Part shown: positions 1-50,170 of the stretch, one piece after another | Layout: each line of letters opens with the position of its first letter | How positions within the stretch are numbered: position 1 is the stretch's first letter | Assembly: GCA_054601695.1 (NCBI GenBank) | Contig: BAAHQB010000016.1 | Coordinates: 558,001 to 622,000 of the forward strand | DNA: 64,000 nt | From: Amorphochlora amoebiformis | Taxonomy: Eukaryota > Cercozoa > Chlorarachniophyceae | Direction: 5' to 3' | Translations under genes and position numbers: made by a program | The notes under the pieces: model-generated | What the model was told of the DNA's origin: nothing | The model's input: only the letters and a program-made list of their open reading frames with translations | The model's database searches: none

Positions 1-283
1 AAAAAGAAGGATCTAGACAAAGTAGCTTTACCTAGTTCTGTTACGTAGTCATGCTTGATCACTACTAGACTAGTATTGTTACTAGTGTTATCAGGATATC
101 ATCTAAGATCTAGAAGATCTAGAAGATCATCTAGATCATAAATAACATGCACTCTGTGTACTGGCTGGAATAGCTAGAATAGTTTAATCTAGTAATTGCA
201 AGTTTTGGTTCAACCAGATTTATTGTATTACTAGATTAACCTAGTAGAATTGAGCAACAATTACTTAGCTCAAATTAATCGTC
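1..283. other. 3' flank of the 7TM gene, no gene seen
   Basis: AT-rich sequence with overlapping GATCTAGA-like motifs around 100-140. No coding stretch or RNA gene is recognised. It lies downstream of the minus-strand 7TM gene and probably holds its 3' UTR and polyadenylation region, though no clear signal can be assigned. Confidence 0.5.
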
Positions 284-3798
<3,515 letters not shown>

Positions 3799-4010
3799 CC
3801 CGATCCCGCCTAATTGGTTCTGGTTTAGGAATTCTGCAGCGGGAGGAAATTCCGGTTCGAAAATTATTTGGTGGTGCGAAATATGGAAGTTGTTTATGTT
3901 CGATTCCCATATGTTACATATGTCAACCTGTGCGCCGGAACTTCCCGGAAGACGCTTACCGCTGTGGGGCTTTCGGAGTTAAATTTACGAGAGAAGACAC
4001 ATTTTCGCCG

Positions 4011-4140
4011 TTAACACGTGCCGGAGCTTAAATATCAAATATTCAATATCTATATATTATATTAAAGATATGCGTAAGATTCTTTCGGAGTATCTTCATA
4101 TCGATTTCTCAATATCAAGACTTTGTCTGACACGTGTACA
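4011..4140. promoter_or_regulatory. Two CACGTG G-box motifs between the divergent 7TM and rbcS genes
   Basis: CACGTG occurs at 4015-4020 and 4131-4136, the second inside the palindrome GACACGTGT just upstream of the proposed rbcS start at 4148. CACGTG is the known core of plant light-responsive G-boxes, including those of rbcS genes. Activity in this organism is inference, and the motif is short enough to occur by chance. Confidence 0.35.
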
Positions 4141-4147
4141 AATCCGA

Positions 4148-4619
4148 ATGGCCCAGGTCGCGTTGGCTGTCTTCTCCCTGACGCTTTCTCCAGGTATTTT
4201 CACCCACATCAGAATTCAAGCCTCAAACACGACATAAAACCATGGAGAAACTTGCATATACCTAGCTCATCGATCGTCTCAGAGTCGCTCCGTCCGCCCT
4301 TTCGTTCTCCGCGCACCATCGTGGTCCCCATATTCCGCCGGGGGTCCAACGAGTGCCAGCTGCGCCCAAAAAACATCCTTTAAGCGTGTAGTATGTCGAC
4401 GTCACTGTGATCATTCACGATCCAAAGATGACTCCGAAAATAGCTCAACAGATGAGTCGAGCAAGGCCCTTGCAGGAGGGGGGTGGGAGCAGACTAAAAA
4501 AATTATGCCGGCTTCCCTTCCATCGACGCATACATATAGGCACTTCCCATGGAGGAGGGGATATCCGGATGTAAGTTTAATTTCCTTTCTTGGGAGGATT
4601 TAGTTATGTTTATAAACTT

Positions 4620-4699
<80 letters not shown>

Positions 4700-4815
4700 G
4701 TATATATATATATATATATATTTACATCACATAAACAAATATACTATGTGTCATATATATATGTATATAACATATATATATATATATATTATATTATATT
4801 ATATTATATAATATA

Positions 4816-4903
<88 letters not shown>

Positions 4904-4915
4904 GTACAAATATAC

Positions 4916-4963
<48 letters not shown>

Positions 4964-4979
4964 TGTGTGTATGTATGTA

Positions 4980-5023
<44 letters not shown>

Positions 5024-5143
5024 GTATATACATATATATATATATATATATATACATATATATACGAATTATACAACATACAATATAAATATGAAATAGG
5101 TCATATACATATGTATATATATGTGTATATATATATATATTTA

Positions 5144-5205
<62 letters not shown>

Positions 5206-5212
5206 TATATAC

Positions 5213-5278
<66 letters not shown>

Positions 5279-5363
5279 ATCATGCATATAAATATGATTT
5301 ATAAATACAAATATATACATATATATATATATATATATGTTTTCATATTTAGATCGTTATATA

Positions 5364-5401
<38 letters not shown>

Positions 5402-5526
5402 TACTTACTATTCATCAGGAAGTGGTAAACCCAGGTAAGAATAGGAGGATGGAAACATTTTCGTATGTACCTAAGGATACCCTGTACGATCTTCTCACTC
5501 AGGTGTTAAGAATAATCAGAAGCATA

Positions 5527-5571
<45 letters not shown>

Positions 5572-5715
5572 CTATATATATTGCATATATATATATGTAT
5601 ATATTGTACATATTATTATATACATACGTATACATATAACATACATACGTATATATGGAACTTTATATAAAGTGTATATAAACATTTTTAGATGTATATA
5701 TATATATATTACATT

Positions 5716-5764
<49 letters not shown>

Positions 5765-5903
5765 ATATATATAAAAATATAATATATATATATATATATA
5801 TAATATATACGTATACGTATATATATATTATATATACATATACGTATACATACATATATATATATATATTATATATATACATCTATATATATGTATATAT
5901 ATA

Positions 5904-5955
<52 letters not shown>

Positions 5956-6030
5956 AATATTATGTATTTATGCGTTTGTATGAATATGCATATGATATGT
6001 ATTTATATATGTATAATATATATATATATA

Positions 6031-6097
<67 letters not shown>

Positions 6098-6144
6098 TAT
6101 ATTGAAGAATATATAAATGATAAATGAACATGTACATCATACAC

Positions 6145-6186
<42 letters not shown>

Positions 6187-6619
6187 GTATATGTACATGT
6201 GGGTGTATACATATGTCCATGTACATATCTATACAACATATGTTTATGCATAATATGAATACATAAGTATACATGTACATCTATCAGTATATATAATATA
6301 TATATATATATATCTCAGATCAACAACATACTGTACACAGAAGCTGTAATATTCCTAGAGTATCAGACGAATCCTACGATATCGCGCACAAATTCTAGGT
6401 TATGGTCGATATTATTATATACATACATAGATTTATAAACGTAGTAAGGTGTAGCTGTGTAATATACCTACGAAAATTTCAGGTTTTGTAACAATTTATT
6501 GGTAATATATATATATATATATGCATGTATATATAAAAATATATATGTATATATATATACATATATTTGAAAACACGTAAATAGATATACATATATTATA
6601 TATATATACATATATATAC

Positions 6620-6704
<85 letters not shown>

Positions 6705-6705
6705 C

Positions 6706-6736
<31 letters not shown>

Positions 6737-7121
6737 GGCTTCCTGGCTATTATGATGGGAGATATTGGAACATGTGGAAAAGACCCTTCTTCGGTACTGT
6801 ACGTACGATCCCATATTATTACCTTACACTCACCATAATAGCTCGCACTGTCTCTCGCTGCGTGTGTTCTCATTCCTTACCTTTCTCCCGGTGTTCGCTA
6901 TCCTTCTCGTTACAGGCGAATGTAGCGCCGAGGTTATTCTTGAGGAAATAGCCACGTGTCACCGGTAAAGCACTAGCTAGAAGTCTACGTTTGTAGTCGG
7001 TTTTCCATGTGTCAGAATGTTTGTTTTGCAGGGTAAATTCGGATGCGCATGTGCGATTGGTAGCGATTGATACGCGGACGCAGGTGATTTATTTAGATAT
7101 GAAACTGCATACACACATATA

Positions 7122-7190
<69 letters not shown>

Positions 7191-7491
7191 CATATATATA
7201 TATATGTTTATATATATTTATTTATACAAATATAGATGTATCGGTTTCTCTTTATACACTTCTTTTCTCTTCTTTCTCTCGCCCTATCGCTCGCTACCCT
7301 CTCTCTCTTTCTCTAGCTAGCACACCTACTCCCTCTCTGGTTTCAGTATATGTTTTGTATATATAGTGTATATATATATATATATTGTACATATGTATAT
7401 ACATGTATATATATATATACATATATATGTGTATATAAATATACACATATATACATATACATATGAACGTATGTGCATATAATTATATATG

Positions 7492-7564
<73 letters not shown>

Positions 7565-7587
7565 GTATATTTCCTCAACGTTATTTT

Positions 7588-7629
<42 letters not shown>

Positions 7630-7668
7630 ATATTATATATTATATACATATACACATATACATATATG

Positions 7669-7715
<47 letters not shown>

Positions 7716-7910
7716 ATATATCACCATACATGTAGCATATAATATATATATATATATATAATATACACATACATATATATATATACATATACATGTATAT
7801 AAAATATATACATACATGTAGCATATAATATATATATATATATATGTATGTATATATACATATATATATTATATATGTATATATGTATGTAATATATGTA
7901 TAATGTATGC

Positions 7911-7960
<50 letters not shown>

Positions 7961-8169
7961 ATATAATATAAATATATATATATAATATATGTATATATAT
8001 ATATATTGTATATACATATATATATATGTATATGTAGTGTACTATATATGTATATATGTGTACATTGTGTTGTATACATATATGCATATATATATATATA
8101 TATATATATATTCATTAGGTACAAATAACATCGTTCGTCGTTGCTTGGCCAGCGCAAACCGATGAATAA
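4148..8169 (+). CDS. rbcS: Rubisco small subunit, nucleus-encoded, with bipartite plastid-targeting presequence (8 exons)
   Basis: Exons 4148-4193, 4266-4570, 5419-5502, 6319-6398, 6738-6793, 6916-6964, 7032-7083 and 8119-8169 join in phase at every junction, giving 240 aa. The product is the small subunit of the CO2-fixing enzyme, acting in the plastid stroma. Diagnostic motifs appear only after splicing: METFSYVP (ETFSYLP in green homologues), [49 protein letters not shown]. The N-terminus [15 protein letters not shown] looks like an ER signal peptide. It is followed by about 90 Ser/Arg-rich residues and then the mature part, consistent with a plastid bounded by extra membranes. The loop before PGYYDGRYW is short, as in land plants. 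The family's Gly-Trp before the LEF motif is replaced. Introns of 67 to 1035 bp are mostly (TA)n. Confidence 0.92.
4620..8110. repeat. (TA)n arrays in rbcS introns
   Basis: Microsatellite blocks fill introns 2 (4571-5418), 3 (5503-6318), 4 (6399-6737) and 7 (7084-8118). Introns 5 (6794-6915) and 6 (6965-7031) are short and free of arrays. Intron 4 ends ATATAG, so the array itself supplies the acceptor. Confidence 0.93.
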
Positions 8170-9104
8170 CAATCAAATTCGTCAACCAACATACCTGACT
8201 AAGACGCGGTATTTACTTGTACTACCTTTTTCACTTAAGCGCTCTGCGCGGCCCAAGCGTTGATGTAAAGCTAGCAACTATAAGCTAATTATCTTCGTGG
8301 CTACTAAACATACGTATGTACATTGTACATGTATCATTGAAAATATATATCTATATATATATATATATATATGTACGTTTATGAACTTAATTATTATATC
8401 AATATTAGTCATTGAAAACTACAATGTTATGATATCGCCGGTATACGTCTGTGTATCTAGTTTATACATCAATGATCATGATGGGCGTATTATTATCTAA
8501 ATTACACCTAGATCGTGAGTATACAGCTACAGAATATCATGACTTGGTATAACTAGTATAATTCTCCGACTCTACTATGATCATGATATGATATCTCAAA
8601 CTGTTAATTACTTTGTTTTTCCTAGTTTATGTGATACCGTGATGTATATTAATGTATTATACTAATGATTATATAAATACCTTTATATATATTATTATAT
8701 ATACACACTAGTACTAAGATATATATGACGGTGATATATGCATGTCTGTAGTGTATCTAGTGTATTTATATAATAATTATGTATACGCAAATATATATAT
8801 ATATATATATATAATATATATGTGTATACATATACAACGTTTTTGATATATCATGATATATTCTATTAAATATTATCTATATATATATATATATATATAT
8901 TCAATATTATAGTGATATGTAATATTATATATTATGTATACATGTATATATACTATGATATATTCACTAGTGTATATATATATATATAATATATATGTAC
9001 TCACACACATGTATATATATATATATATATATAATTATATATGTATATATATATATATATATGTGTAATTATTATTATTACTGTTTATTATTATATTATC
9101 ATAA

Positions 9105-9158
<54 letters not shown>

Positions 9159-9215
9159 GTATATATACATGTATTATAATATATTCTATACATGTATAGA
9201 TATACCAATATCGGC

Positions 9216-9270
<55 letters not shown>

Positions 9271-9358
9271 AAAATATATATATATATATATATATACATA
9301 AACATATTATTTACATCTAAACACATGCATACATATTATACATATTATACACACACAT

Positions 9359-9434
<76 letters not shown>

Positions 9435-9459
9435 GTGTATATTATACATACATGCACAT

Positions 9460-9513
<54 letters not shown>

Positions 9514-9549
9514 GTATATGTATATTGATATATTTATAAATACACATAG

Positions 9550-9602
<53 letters not shown>

Positions 9603-9624
9603 TACATGTATATATACATGTACT

Positions 9625-9674
<50 letters not shown>

Positions 9675-9723
9675 CATACCTACATGCATATATTTACACA
9701 TGTATACAATATATACATACATA

Positions 9724-9784
<61 letters not shown>

Positions 9785-9960
9785 GTATATATATATATAA
9801 TAATATATATATATATATATATATTAAATTATGCCTGTATATATGCTTAAATATCATAATATTCATACAGACATCCATAATACACGATGGTATTTGTCGC
9901 CTAAGTGTTAATAGAATGCCAACTCATAATCTGTAGCCATCAAAATTGAACCTTAGAGGC
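8170..9960. repeat. AT-rich spacer with (TA)n arrays, no gene seen
   Basis: Downstream of rbcS there are about 600 bases of unique AT-rich DNA (8170-8770) without a convincing exon. They are followed by (TA)n and (CA)n arrays to about 9825 and a short unique stretch. The small ORFs here carry no recognisable motif. Confidence 0.7.
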
Positions 9961-10260
9961 CTAAGCCGGCACCTCTGACACTGGGACGACGTCCAAGTCG
10001 GCATCGATGGACTCGACGAATGCGGTCGCAGCAAAAGCCATACTGACCAGAGCGCGGAAGGGTTCTAGTTTCTGATTTGCTTCCCACACAATGCATACAA
10101 CAAAAAGGAAGGACTGCTGGTCAGGTTGGCATGTCGTCTAGCGCAGACAATTCTCACCGTCGCACGGTTCAATCGATGGGCCCCTTGCCACGGATCACAG
10201 AGGAGATGAGCCCGTATGTTCCTCCGCTCGATTTGAGAGAGATTACACGAGTGGAGGGCG
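9961..10260 (-). CDS. Possible 3' end of an unrecognised minus-strand gene (2 exons)
   Basis: Two putative exons, 10260-10158 and 10113-9961, are joined by a short intron with donor GTGAGA and acceptor CAGCAG. The reading frame is open and ends TAG at 9961. The first piece contains HSCNLSQIERRNIRAHLLC. The second begins with a hydrophobic stretch, SFLFVVCIVWEANQK, and ends VVPVSEVPA. Composition is protein-like and GC is higher than in the flanks, but no family is recognised. Any 5' exons would have to lie between 10261 and the start of the regulator gene at 10525 or overlap it. An alternative is that this is 5' flank of that gene with a chance ORF. Confidence 0.3.
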
Positions 10261-10524
10261 CTGAGTGCCGATGACAGCGCCGTCACGCCGTCAAGGGCGG
10301 ACGTAATATTGTGTAGTGTCACGCGTGACGTTTAAATGTGCCGGACGGCGACTTTTTACCCTCTAACAGTCCCCGTTAGTACCCGGGAATTGCTTTTGCT
10401 TGAAACTTAATACCTCGGGCGCCACCCCGTTGTGGGATTCCGCTCGGCTGGGGAGCGACCTCCACGGGCGCAGACAAGGAGGAACTCGACCCACATCCTC
10501 TTAGGAAAAAGAGGACGTTATTCA

Positions 10525-17195
<6,671 letters not shown>

Positions 17196-17925
17196 GGTAA
17201 GCAAACTGACTCTACCAAACCGTCAATGATTACTCACTCGTAAATAAATACACAGCTTGAGTGCGCAGTATCTCAGTGGGAAGGAAAGAAAATCTGTAAA
17301 AAATACGGGGAAGGGATGTTAGTTACATATCTACCCGTCAGAAGAATACACTCGACAGTTGACTTGAATTACCCACATGTAGGACTAGCATAAATTTATA
17401 TATTATAGAAATGGAAATACTGTAAATCAGTGCGTACACTGAACCGCTCTAGTGGATATGATAATGTAGATCAGAGATATATCCTAGATATCTAGATATC
17501 TATAGATATATTAGATTGGCGCATGACCGATAAAACTACCAATTTCAAAACTTCATATATAATTATAAACATCTACCAGATAACTTAGAATTACTAGTAT
17601 TACGAGTTACATCAATTACCCAGCTAATTAACTTATTTGATATTAGCTCAGAACAACGTACCTCTGGCTCGACTAAATTACGATCTCTCCTAGCACTAGT
17701 AGCACAATCACAATCTAATAACTTGTCAACTAGCTGATGCTGCGAATGTCAGCACTTTTTACGCAACAAAAGGTCCCCAGAACCCTTGGTACTCGTTGAG
17801 AGCCACTTCACACGCACGGTCCGAAATACTTCCGCGGTCCGGGTAGAAGGCAGTTTTCTGTTTGCAAGGATTAAAAAGGATTCATAAAAACTCTAGAACC
17901 ATCAAAACATAAGATTATATTTAAT

Positions 17926-17959
<34 letters not shown>

Positions 17960-18002
17960 TATATACATATTTACATATGTATATATAAATGTATATATAC
18001 AC

Positions 18003-18036
<34 letters not shown>

Positions 18037-18205
18037 GCGTATATATATATATATACATACATACATATTATATATTATTTGCGTATGATGTAAGCAAATG
18101 TCAATTTAATATAGTTAGTACATTCGTATACTTAGACACATGTATAACATGTACACACATATAAAATATATATATATATACATATAATATTATATATATA
18201 TATAT

Positions 18206-18300
<95 letters not shown>

Positions 18301-18351
18301 ATATAATGCGTATGCGTTTACAAAACAAGTATTTTTAGTTTGCATCTTATA

Positions 18352-18388
<37 letters not shown>

Positions 18389-18431
18389 CTATATATATAT
18401 ATATATATGCATACACAACACATATCAATAT

Positions 18432-18462
<31 letters not shown>

Positions 18463-18471
18463 CTCTTATAC

Positions 18472-18503
<32 letters not shown>

Positions 18504-18548
18504 GCGTATATGAATACATAAATAATATACGTGTGTATAATATATATA

Positions 18549-18623
<75 letters not shown>

Positions 18624-18639
18624 TAACATATACTATATA

Positions 18640-18671
<32 letters not shown>

Positions 18672-18745
18672 GTATACACACACGTGTATATTACTGCTAT
18701 AACTCTCATTGTTGTTGCATGTATACACATAGGTCTATATATATA

Positions 18746-18781
<36 letters not shown>

Positions 18782-18815
18782 CAACAACAATATAACAAGA
18801 ATGCGATATCAACAA
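17196..18815. other. Intergenic spacer between convergent genes, no gene seen
   Basis: Unique AT-rich sequence covers 17196-17930, with no exon I can support. (TA)n arrays with (CA)n runs follow from about 17930 to 18780. The Zn2Cys6-PAS gene (plus) and the arylsulfatase (minus) converge here, so this holds both 3' flanks. Confidence 0.6.
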
Positions 18816-29930
<11,115 letters not shown>

Positions 29931-30926
29931 ATCTGCCCTTCTTGTGACACGTGTCTGTGAAATGGGAGCTAATGTCACTATGTCCTGTCACAACGCTAAC
30001 GTCACTATGCTCTGTCACACTATCAGCGAGCACGGTCACTATGCTTCGTCACAGTCAAAAAATTTGGGTTCCCTGGATTCATGGCGGCAGTGCGATCCGG
30101 ACTCATAAATCCAGCTCGCAGTCTTATTAAGAGTCCTACGCGGTGCATGCCAAAGCGGAAGGCCGTTTATATATGTGTGACATCTTTCGTCTCTTTTAAT
30201 AGCGGGGGGACGTTCGTGTATATTTTATATCGGCTTTCTCGTCGAATAGCTGCCCCAGGAGCGATAGGATCAATTATGGCTGGATCTGAGGCTTACAGCT
30301 GTCCTACACGTGCTTAAATAATTTTTTTATTCGGTAAGACCGACTCGGATTATACATCTCTAGTTTGTACAGTGTACACATTTTTTCCAGAATTCGATAC
30401 TTTTCTCAATATTCTAGCTTGTGTATCTACTAGATCTAGTGTATATACTAGATATATATCCTAGATATCCAGATATCATGATTGATTATAAGTAAATGTT
30501 GTAACCGTAACTACTATCTCGACTATAACTAGTATAACTAAAGAAATATAATCTAGATAATATTACGTTAATTAGTGGTATCTAGGTATGCATGAACATA
30601 AATTTAATTAAGATATAATTTATCATTGAAGTCTAGAGAAAGTGCTATGATGCGATCGTGAAGGACCTAACTTAATCTAGCCTTTGAAAATTTAAAAAAA
30701 ATATCAAAACGCACAGAATACAATCATGCAAACATGTACACTTCAAAACACTCGCAAAATTATACATATATAAAAATATACATGCTAGGGATATTTCTCG
30801 ATTGTCCATTGTGCTGAGGTTTCGTCTTTCATCAGATCTGGAGAAAAAAAACATTCTCTTAATCCATGAATAGCATTGTTAGTTTATTACGCTCCTGACC
30901 TCAACCAAGCGTCTGGATCTGGAAAA
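29931..30926. promoter_or_regulatory. Upstream region of the arylsulfatase with short direct repeats
   Basis: Three imperfect copies of GTCACTATGyyyyGTCACA-like elements occur between about 29968 and 30056. A CACGTG core lies in GACACGTGTC at 29947-29956. They sit within 130 bases upstream of the proposed start and could be binding sites. From 30057 to 30926 the DNA is unique and AT-rich. Short ORFs there carry no recognised motif and no exon is supported. Confidence 0.35.
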
Positions 30927-45824
<14,898 letters not shown>

Positions 45825-46089
45825 CTCCAACAACGGCTAGAGATGAGTAGGAGATGACGACGCAAATACGCATCTCCATTAGTCTCCGAAAAAGTTTAGG
45901 TGATTTTGCTCACTCCTGCGCAAATCGTCAAACGTTGAACGCAAAACTCGAATTTATACCTCCAAGCATCTGATTTCTGCTACACCTGCCTCTCGGCATT
46001 CGAGGTCGGCACATCAGACCGTGCTCAGTGTCTCCTCACGCAAGGCTTCCTACATCGTGCGCAGAACCTCCCCATAGAAGGCGCTCATC
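45825..46089. promoter_or_regulatory. 265-bp divergent promoter region
   Basis: Unique, non-repetitive sequence between the starts of the minus-strand unrecognised gene (45824) and the plus-strand zinc-cluster gene (46090). It must contain both promoters. GAGATGANTAGGAGATGACGAC-like purine-rich motifs are visible near 45840. No TATA box can be assigned with confidence. Confidence 0.45.
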
Positions 46090-46992
46090 ATGCTGCAATC
46101 AGCTCTCTGGGACTTACCCAATGGTGGGCATTTCACGAATTGGGGGGAGAACGAAGGACCCAGGAAATCCACCGATGCCGAGGCACGTCAAAATCATTCC
46201 CAAACTACTGAAATACCCTCCAGTGGACTCGATCTTTGTGACTCCTTCTCAATTCTCGATCCGCTTCCTGTCCTCGTGCACGAGGACTCGTATGCGTTGC
46301 CCAACCTCGCATACGAGACATCCATTCACCTTTCCTCACCTCCACACGACCTGTCCTCTTCCGAGGCTCTCTCGCAAGATAACAAGATTTGCTCACGTCC
46401 CCTTAATTCTCGAAAACGGCTCGCGCCTATTACATTTGGGTCGGCAACCGTAGCTCCTTATCCTCAGGCACGGCGGAAAAGGAAAACAGCCTGTGTGGCA
46501 TGCAAAGCCAGCAAGTCACAATGCGATCACATCAAGCCCTGCAAGCGTTGTGTCATCAAGGGCATCGACTGCCGGATCCCGGAGAAGAAGTCACGACGAG
46601 CGCCACTAATCCAGGTAGCATCTCGACACCTTCCTACAAACCACGAGTTTGATCTGATGACCCCTACTTGTTTTGGGAATTGCAGTCCCGGCGAAGGCTT
46701 GGCGAATCTCGCCTCAAATTCCGAGGCTACAAGTGTCCACGGGAGCCCGAATGCATTAGGAGTATGGGTCACCCAGGTGCTCTTGTAATCATAACAAGAG
46801 CGTGTGCTAGACAGATGTAATCTCTTTTTTGTTTTGTCAACAGGTCACTGTAAGATTCCGGGCGTGAAGAAATCCTTGGTGCAAATCCAAGCCATGACTG
46901 AAGAGACAGCCGTTCTTGCTAGCTTGAGGCGTCAGCTTCACAGTACCCCAAGTGAGAAATAAAATAGGGGCACGCACATATTTCTATGCGAG

Positions 46993-47049
<57 letters not shown>

Positions 47050-47196
47050 GTATTATGTATATATGTGTATGTATATATTTACTAATATGTACACATATGT
47101 TGTAAATTATGTATATTTATAACTATATATTTATTTGTACGTGTACATTTTCGCCTTTATGTACGTGTAAAAATACTTACATATATACACACACAT

Positions 47197-47256
<60 letters not shown>

Positions 47257-47712
47257 GTACGTACAATATACAGCCTGGAAAGGAAAGCCCGGAGAATCAA
47301 CCAACAACTTCAATCGGTATCAAATGAATCCGAAATCGACAGATCAAACTTCGGCATTCATGCCATTCCAGTCCCAAAGTATCACAAATTGAGCTTTGAC
47401 ACGTGTGAAATCACAGTAGGTTGGACTGATTGCCAACATCAAAATCTTCTTATGATTACCAGAATACGGACGAAAAATACTATTGTTCGTTATGATACAT
47501 CAGCGATGGCTTTATTAAACGATTTTTACATAGTTTTCAAGGCTAGCTAGTAACCTTGCGCCGATACCTGAAAATTTTTAGTTAACAGCAAAGAATGATT
47601 ATTTCATATCAGAGCCATCTCATCCTAGTCTAGCTACTAGTCAGTAGTATATATGTAGCCTATTCTAGATTATATACCGTACAGCTATATATACATATAA
47701 TTATATATATAT

Positions 47713-47743
<31 letters not shown>

Positions 47744-47769
47744 GTATATATATGTGTATACTATGATAC

Positions 47770-47802
<33 letters not shown>

Positions 47803-47956
47803 ATATATTATGTGTGTGTGGGTGTGTGTAGGTATTTAAATTTCATGTATATTTACATTGTATAATGTAATATAAAATTCAGCTTCCACGCCACTGGCAT
47901 CGACCACTACTAGTGCACATGATGTGTTCGAGGCTACGGTTCCGATCCGGATCTAA
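46090..47956 (+). CDS. Second fungal-type Zn2Cys6 protein (5 exons, 300 aa)
   Basis: Exons 46090-46614, 46686-46776, 46844-46951, 47274-47378 and 47883-47956 join in phase. The zinc cluster is CVACKASKSQC then DHIKPCKRCVIKGIDC, spacing C-x2-C-x6-C-x5-C-x2-C-x6-C. It is preceded by basic QARRKRKTA and followed by PEKKSRR, the usual form of a Zn2Cys6 DNA-binding domain with flanking nuclear-localisation-like basic residues. A second Cys-containing stretch follows in exons 2-3 (YKCPREPECIRSMGHPGHC), possibly another zinc site; this is inference. The C-terminus is Ser/Thr-rich. Nuclear DNA binding is expected; targets are unknown. The 3' end rests on phase continuity; without exon 5 the frame stops at 47392. 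Confidence 0.82.
47020..47850. repeat. (TA)n and (CA)n arrays in zinc-cluster gene introns
   Basis: Arrays at 47000-47045 and 47160-47260 lie in the intron 46952-47273, and at 47690-47810 in the intron 47379-47882. The intron sequence between 47379 and 47690 is unique. Confidence 0.85.
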
Positions 47957-48441
47957 CCCCCCTTACATCTGATCCGACGTGGTCCGACAGTATTTTCTCA
48001 ACTCGACGCACAGCACTACCGTACCCCACCTTCTCCCAAGGTCCAGACCCATATGTAAATATTTACACGGGGCCAAATCCACACGTGAATCGAGCCTTGG
48101 AGGCGTGGTTGCCCCCATCTCGGCATGGTCCGAAGCGAAATTTTTTTTAAGTCTTAAAAGATATGTATTTTTAGATGCAATTCAAACTGCCCTCTAATAA
48201 ACTTTTGAGTAACCCTCTAATAAATGAAATAAAAACGCTCACCCTCTAAAGATTTTTCCAAGAAGTATTGAAGTTTTTGCGATTTCACCATATTTCCTCC
48301 ATCAATGGAAGCTAAATCCTTAAAATCGCCCAAAGCTCACCGAATCCCAAAATCAAAGCAAATTGCCCAAGCTACCCTGACGTGGATTCCTTCACTTCCC
48401 AGGCGTCTTTCCCGGCTTGTCCAGGCCCCCGCTGTTGCGCA

Positions 48442-48732
48442 ATGGACATCGAAGCCTACTCAACCCTCAACGACTCATCCCTCATCCACCTTGTGGACAT
48501 ATTTTTTGCTCTGGACAAGCTCGCCGCACGTCCTCGACGAAAGGCTCTCGATTCGTGGTTAGCAAAGCTTGGGCTCGCAAGGAAGTGTAGACTCCGGAGG
48601 ACTATCACTCTTGTGTTTCGGCGTGGGTACAAGAGAAGATGGTCGCGAGAAGATCGACTGGCGTCGTTTGTATCATCCGTTTCGTTTGTGCTCAAAGAGG
48701 TGGCGGACTCAAGGCAAGTCGACTCGATATGA
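48442..48732 (+). CDS. Hypothetical protein, 96 aa
   Basis: ORF from the first ATG (MDIEAYSTLNDSS) to TGA, in a GC-rich unique stretch of about 500 bases. The first half has a regular hydrophobic pattern (IHLVDIFFALDKLA); the second half is strongly basic (RRKALDSWLAKLG, FRRGYKRRWSRE). No family is recognised. Overlapping frames are also open, and AAG|GCAAGT at 48711 could act as a GC donor, so this may be one exon of a longer gene. Opposite-strand coding is not excluded. Confidence 0.3.
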   Translation: MDIEAYSTLNDSSLIHLVDIFFALDKLAARPRRKALDSWLAKLGLARKCRLRRTITLVFRRGYKRRWSREDRLASFVSSVSFVLKEVADSRQVDSI

Positions 48733-48939
48733 CATGCTCATAGAGTGGCTGACGAGATAGCCCGTTGTAACCGTCTCCGTCCACGTCCCTGTCCCCGTCC
48801 CTGTCTCCATTCCATCACCGTCTCGAATCCAGACTGTACAGCATCTACAGCACTACCAGAGCTTAGTCGTGTGTAACTAGTTACGATCAGCTTGCACCTA
48901 ACCATTCAGCCACGGTGCGAGCTGTCATGTCACGTTTTA

Positions 48940-49530
<591 letters not shown>

Positions 49531-49659
49531 TATTTAATATCAAAACTTTTTACACATTTGTTTCATATTATATGAGTATGTCTAGTATATATGTATATTT
49601 AGATATGATTGTAATAATACTATGTGTACATATCATCAATATTGCATCGTATCTATTTA

Positions 49660-50160
<501 letters not shown>

Positions 50161-50170
50161 ATATATACAT

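Noticed and set aside
46028-46453. Plus-strand 141-aa ORF overlapping the zinc-cluster gene
   Set aside because: A different frame from the Zn2Cys6 exon, with no motif; the 46090 frame is supported by the zinc cluster.
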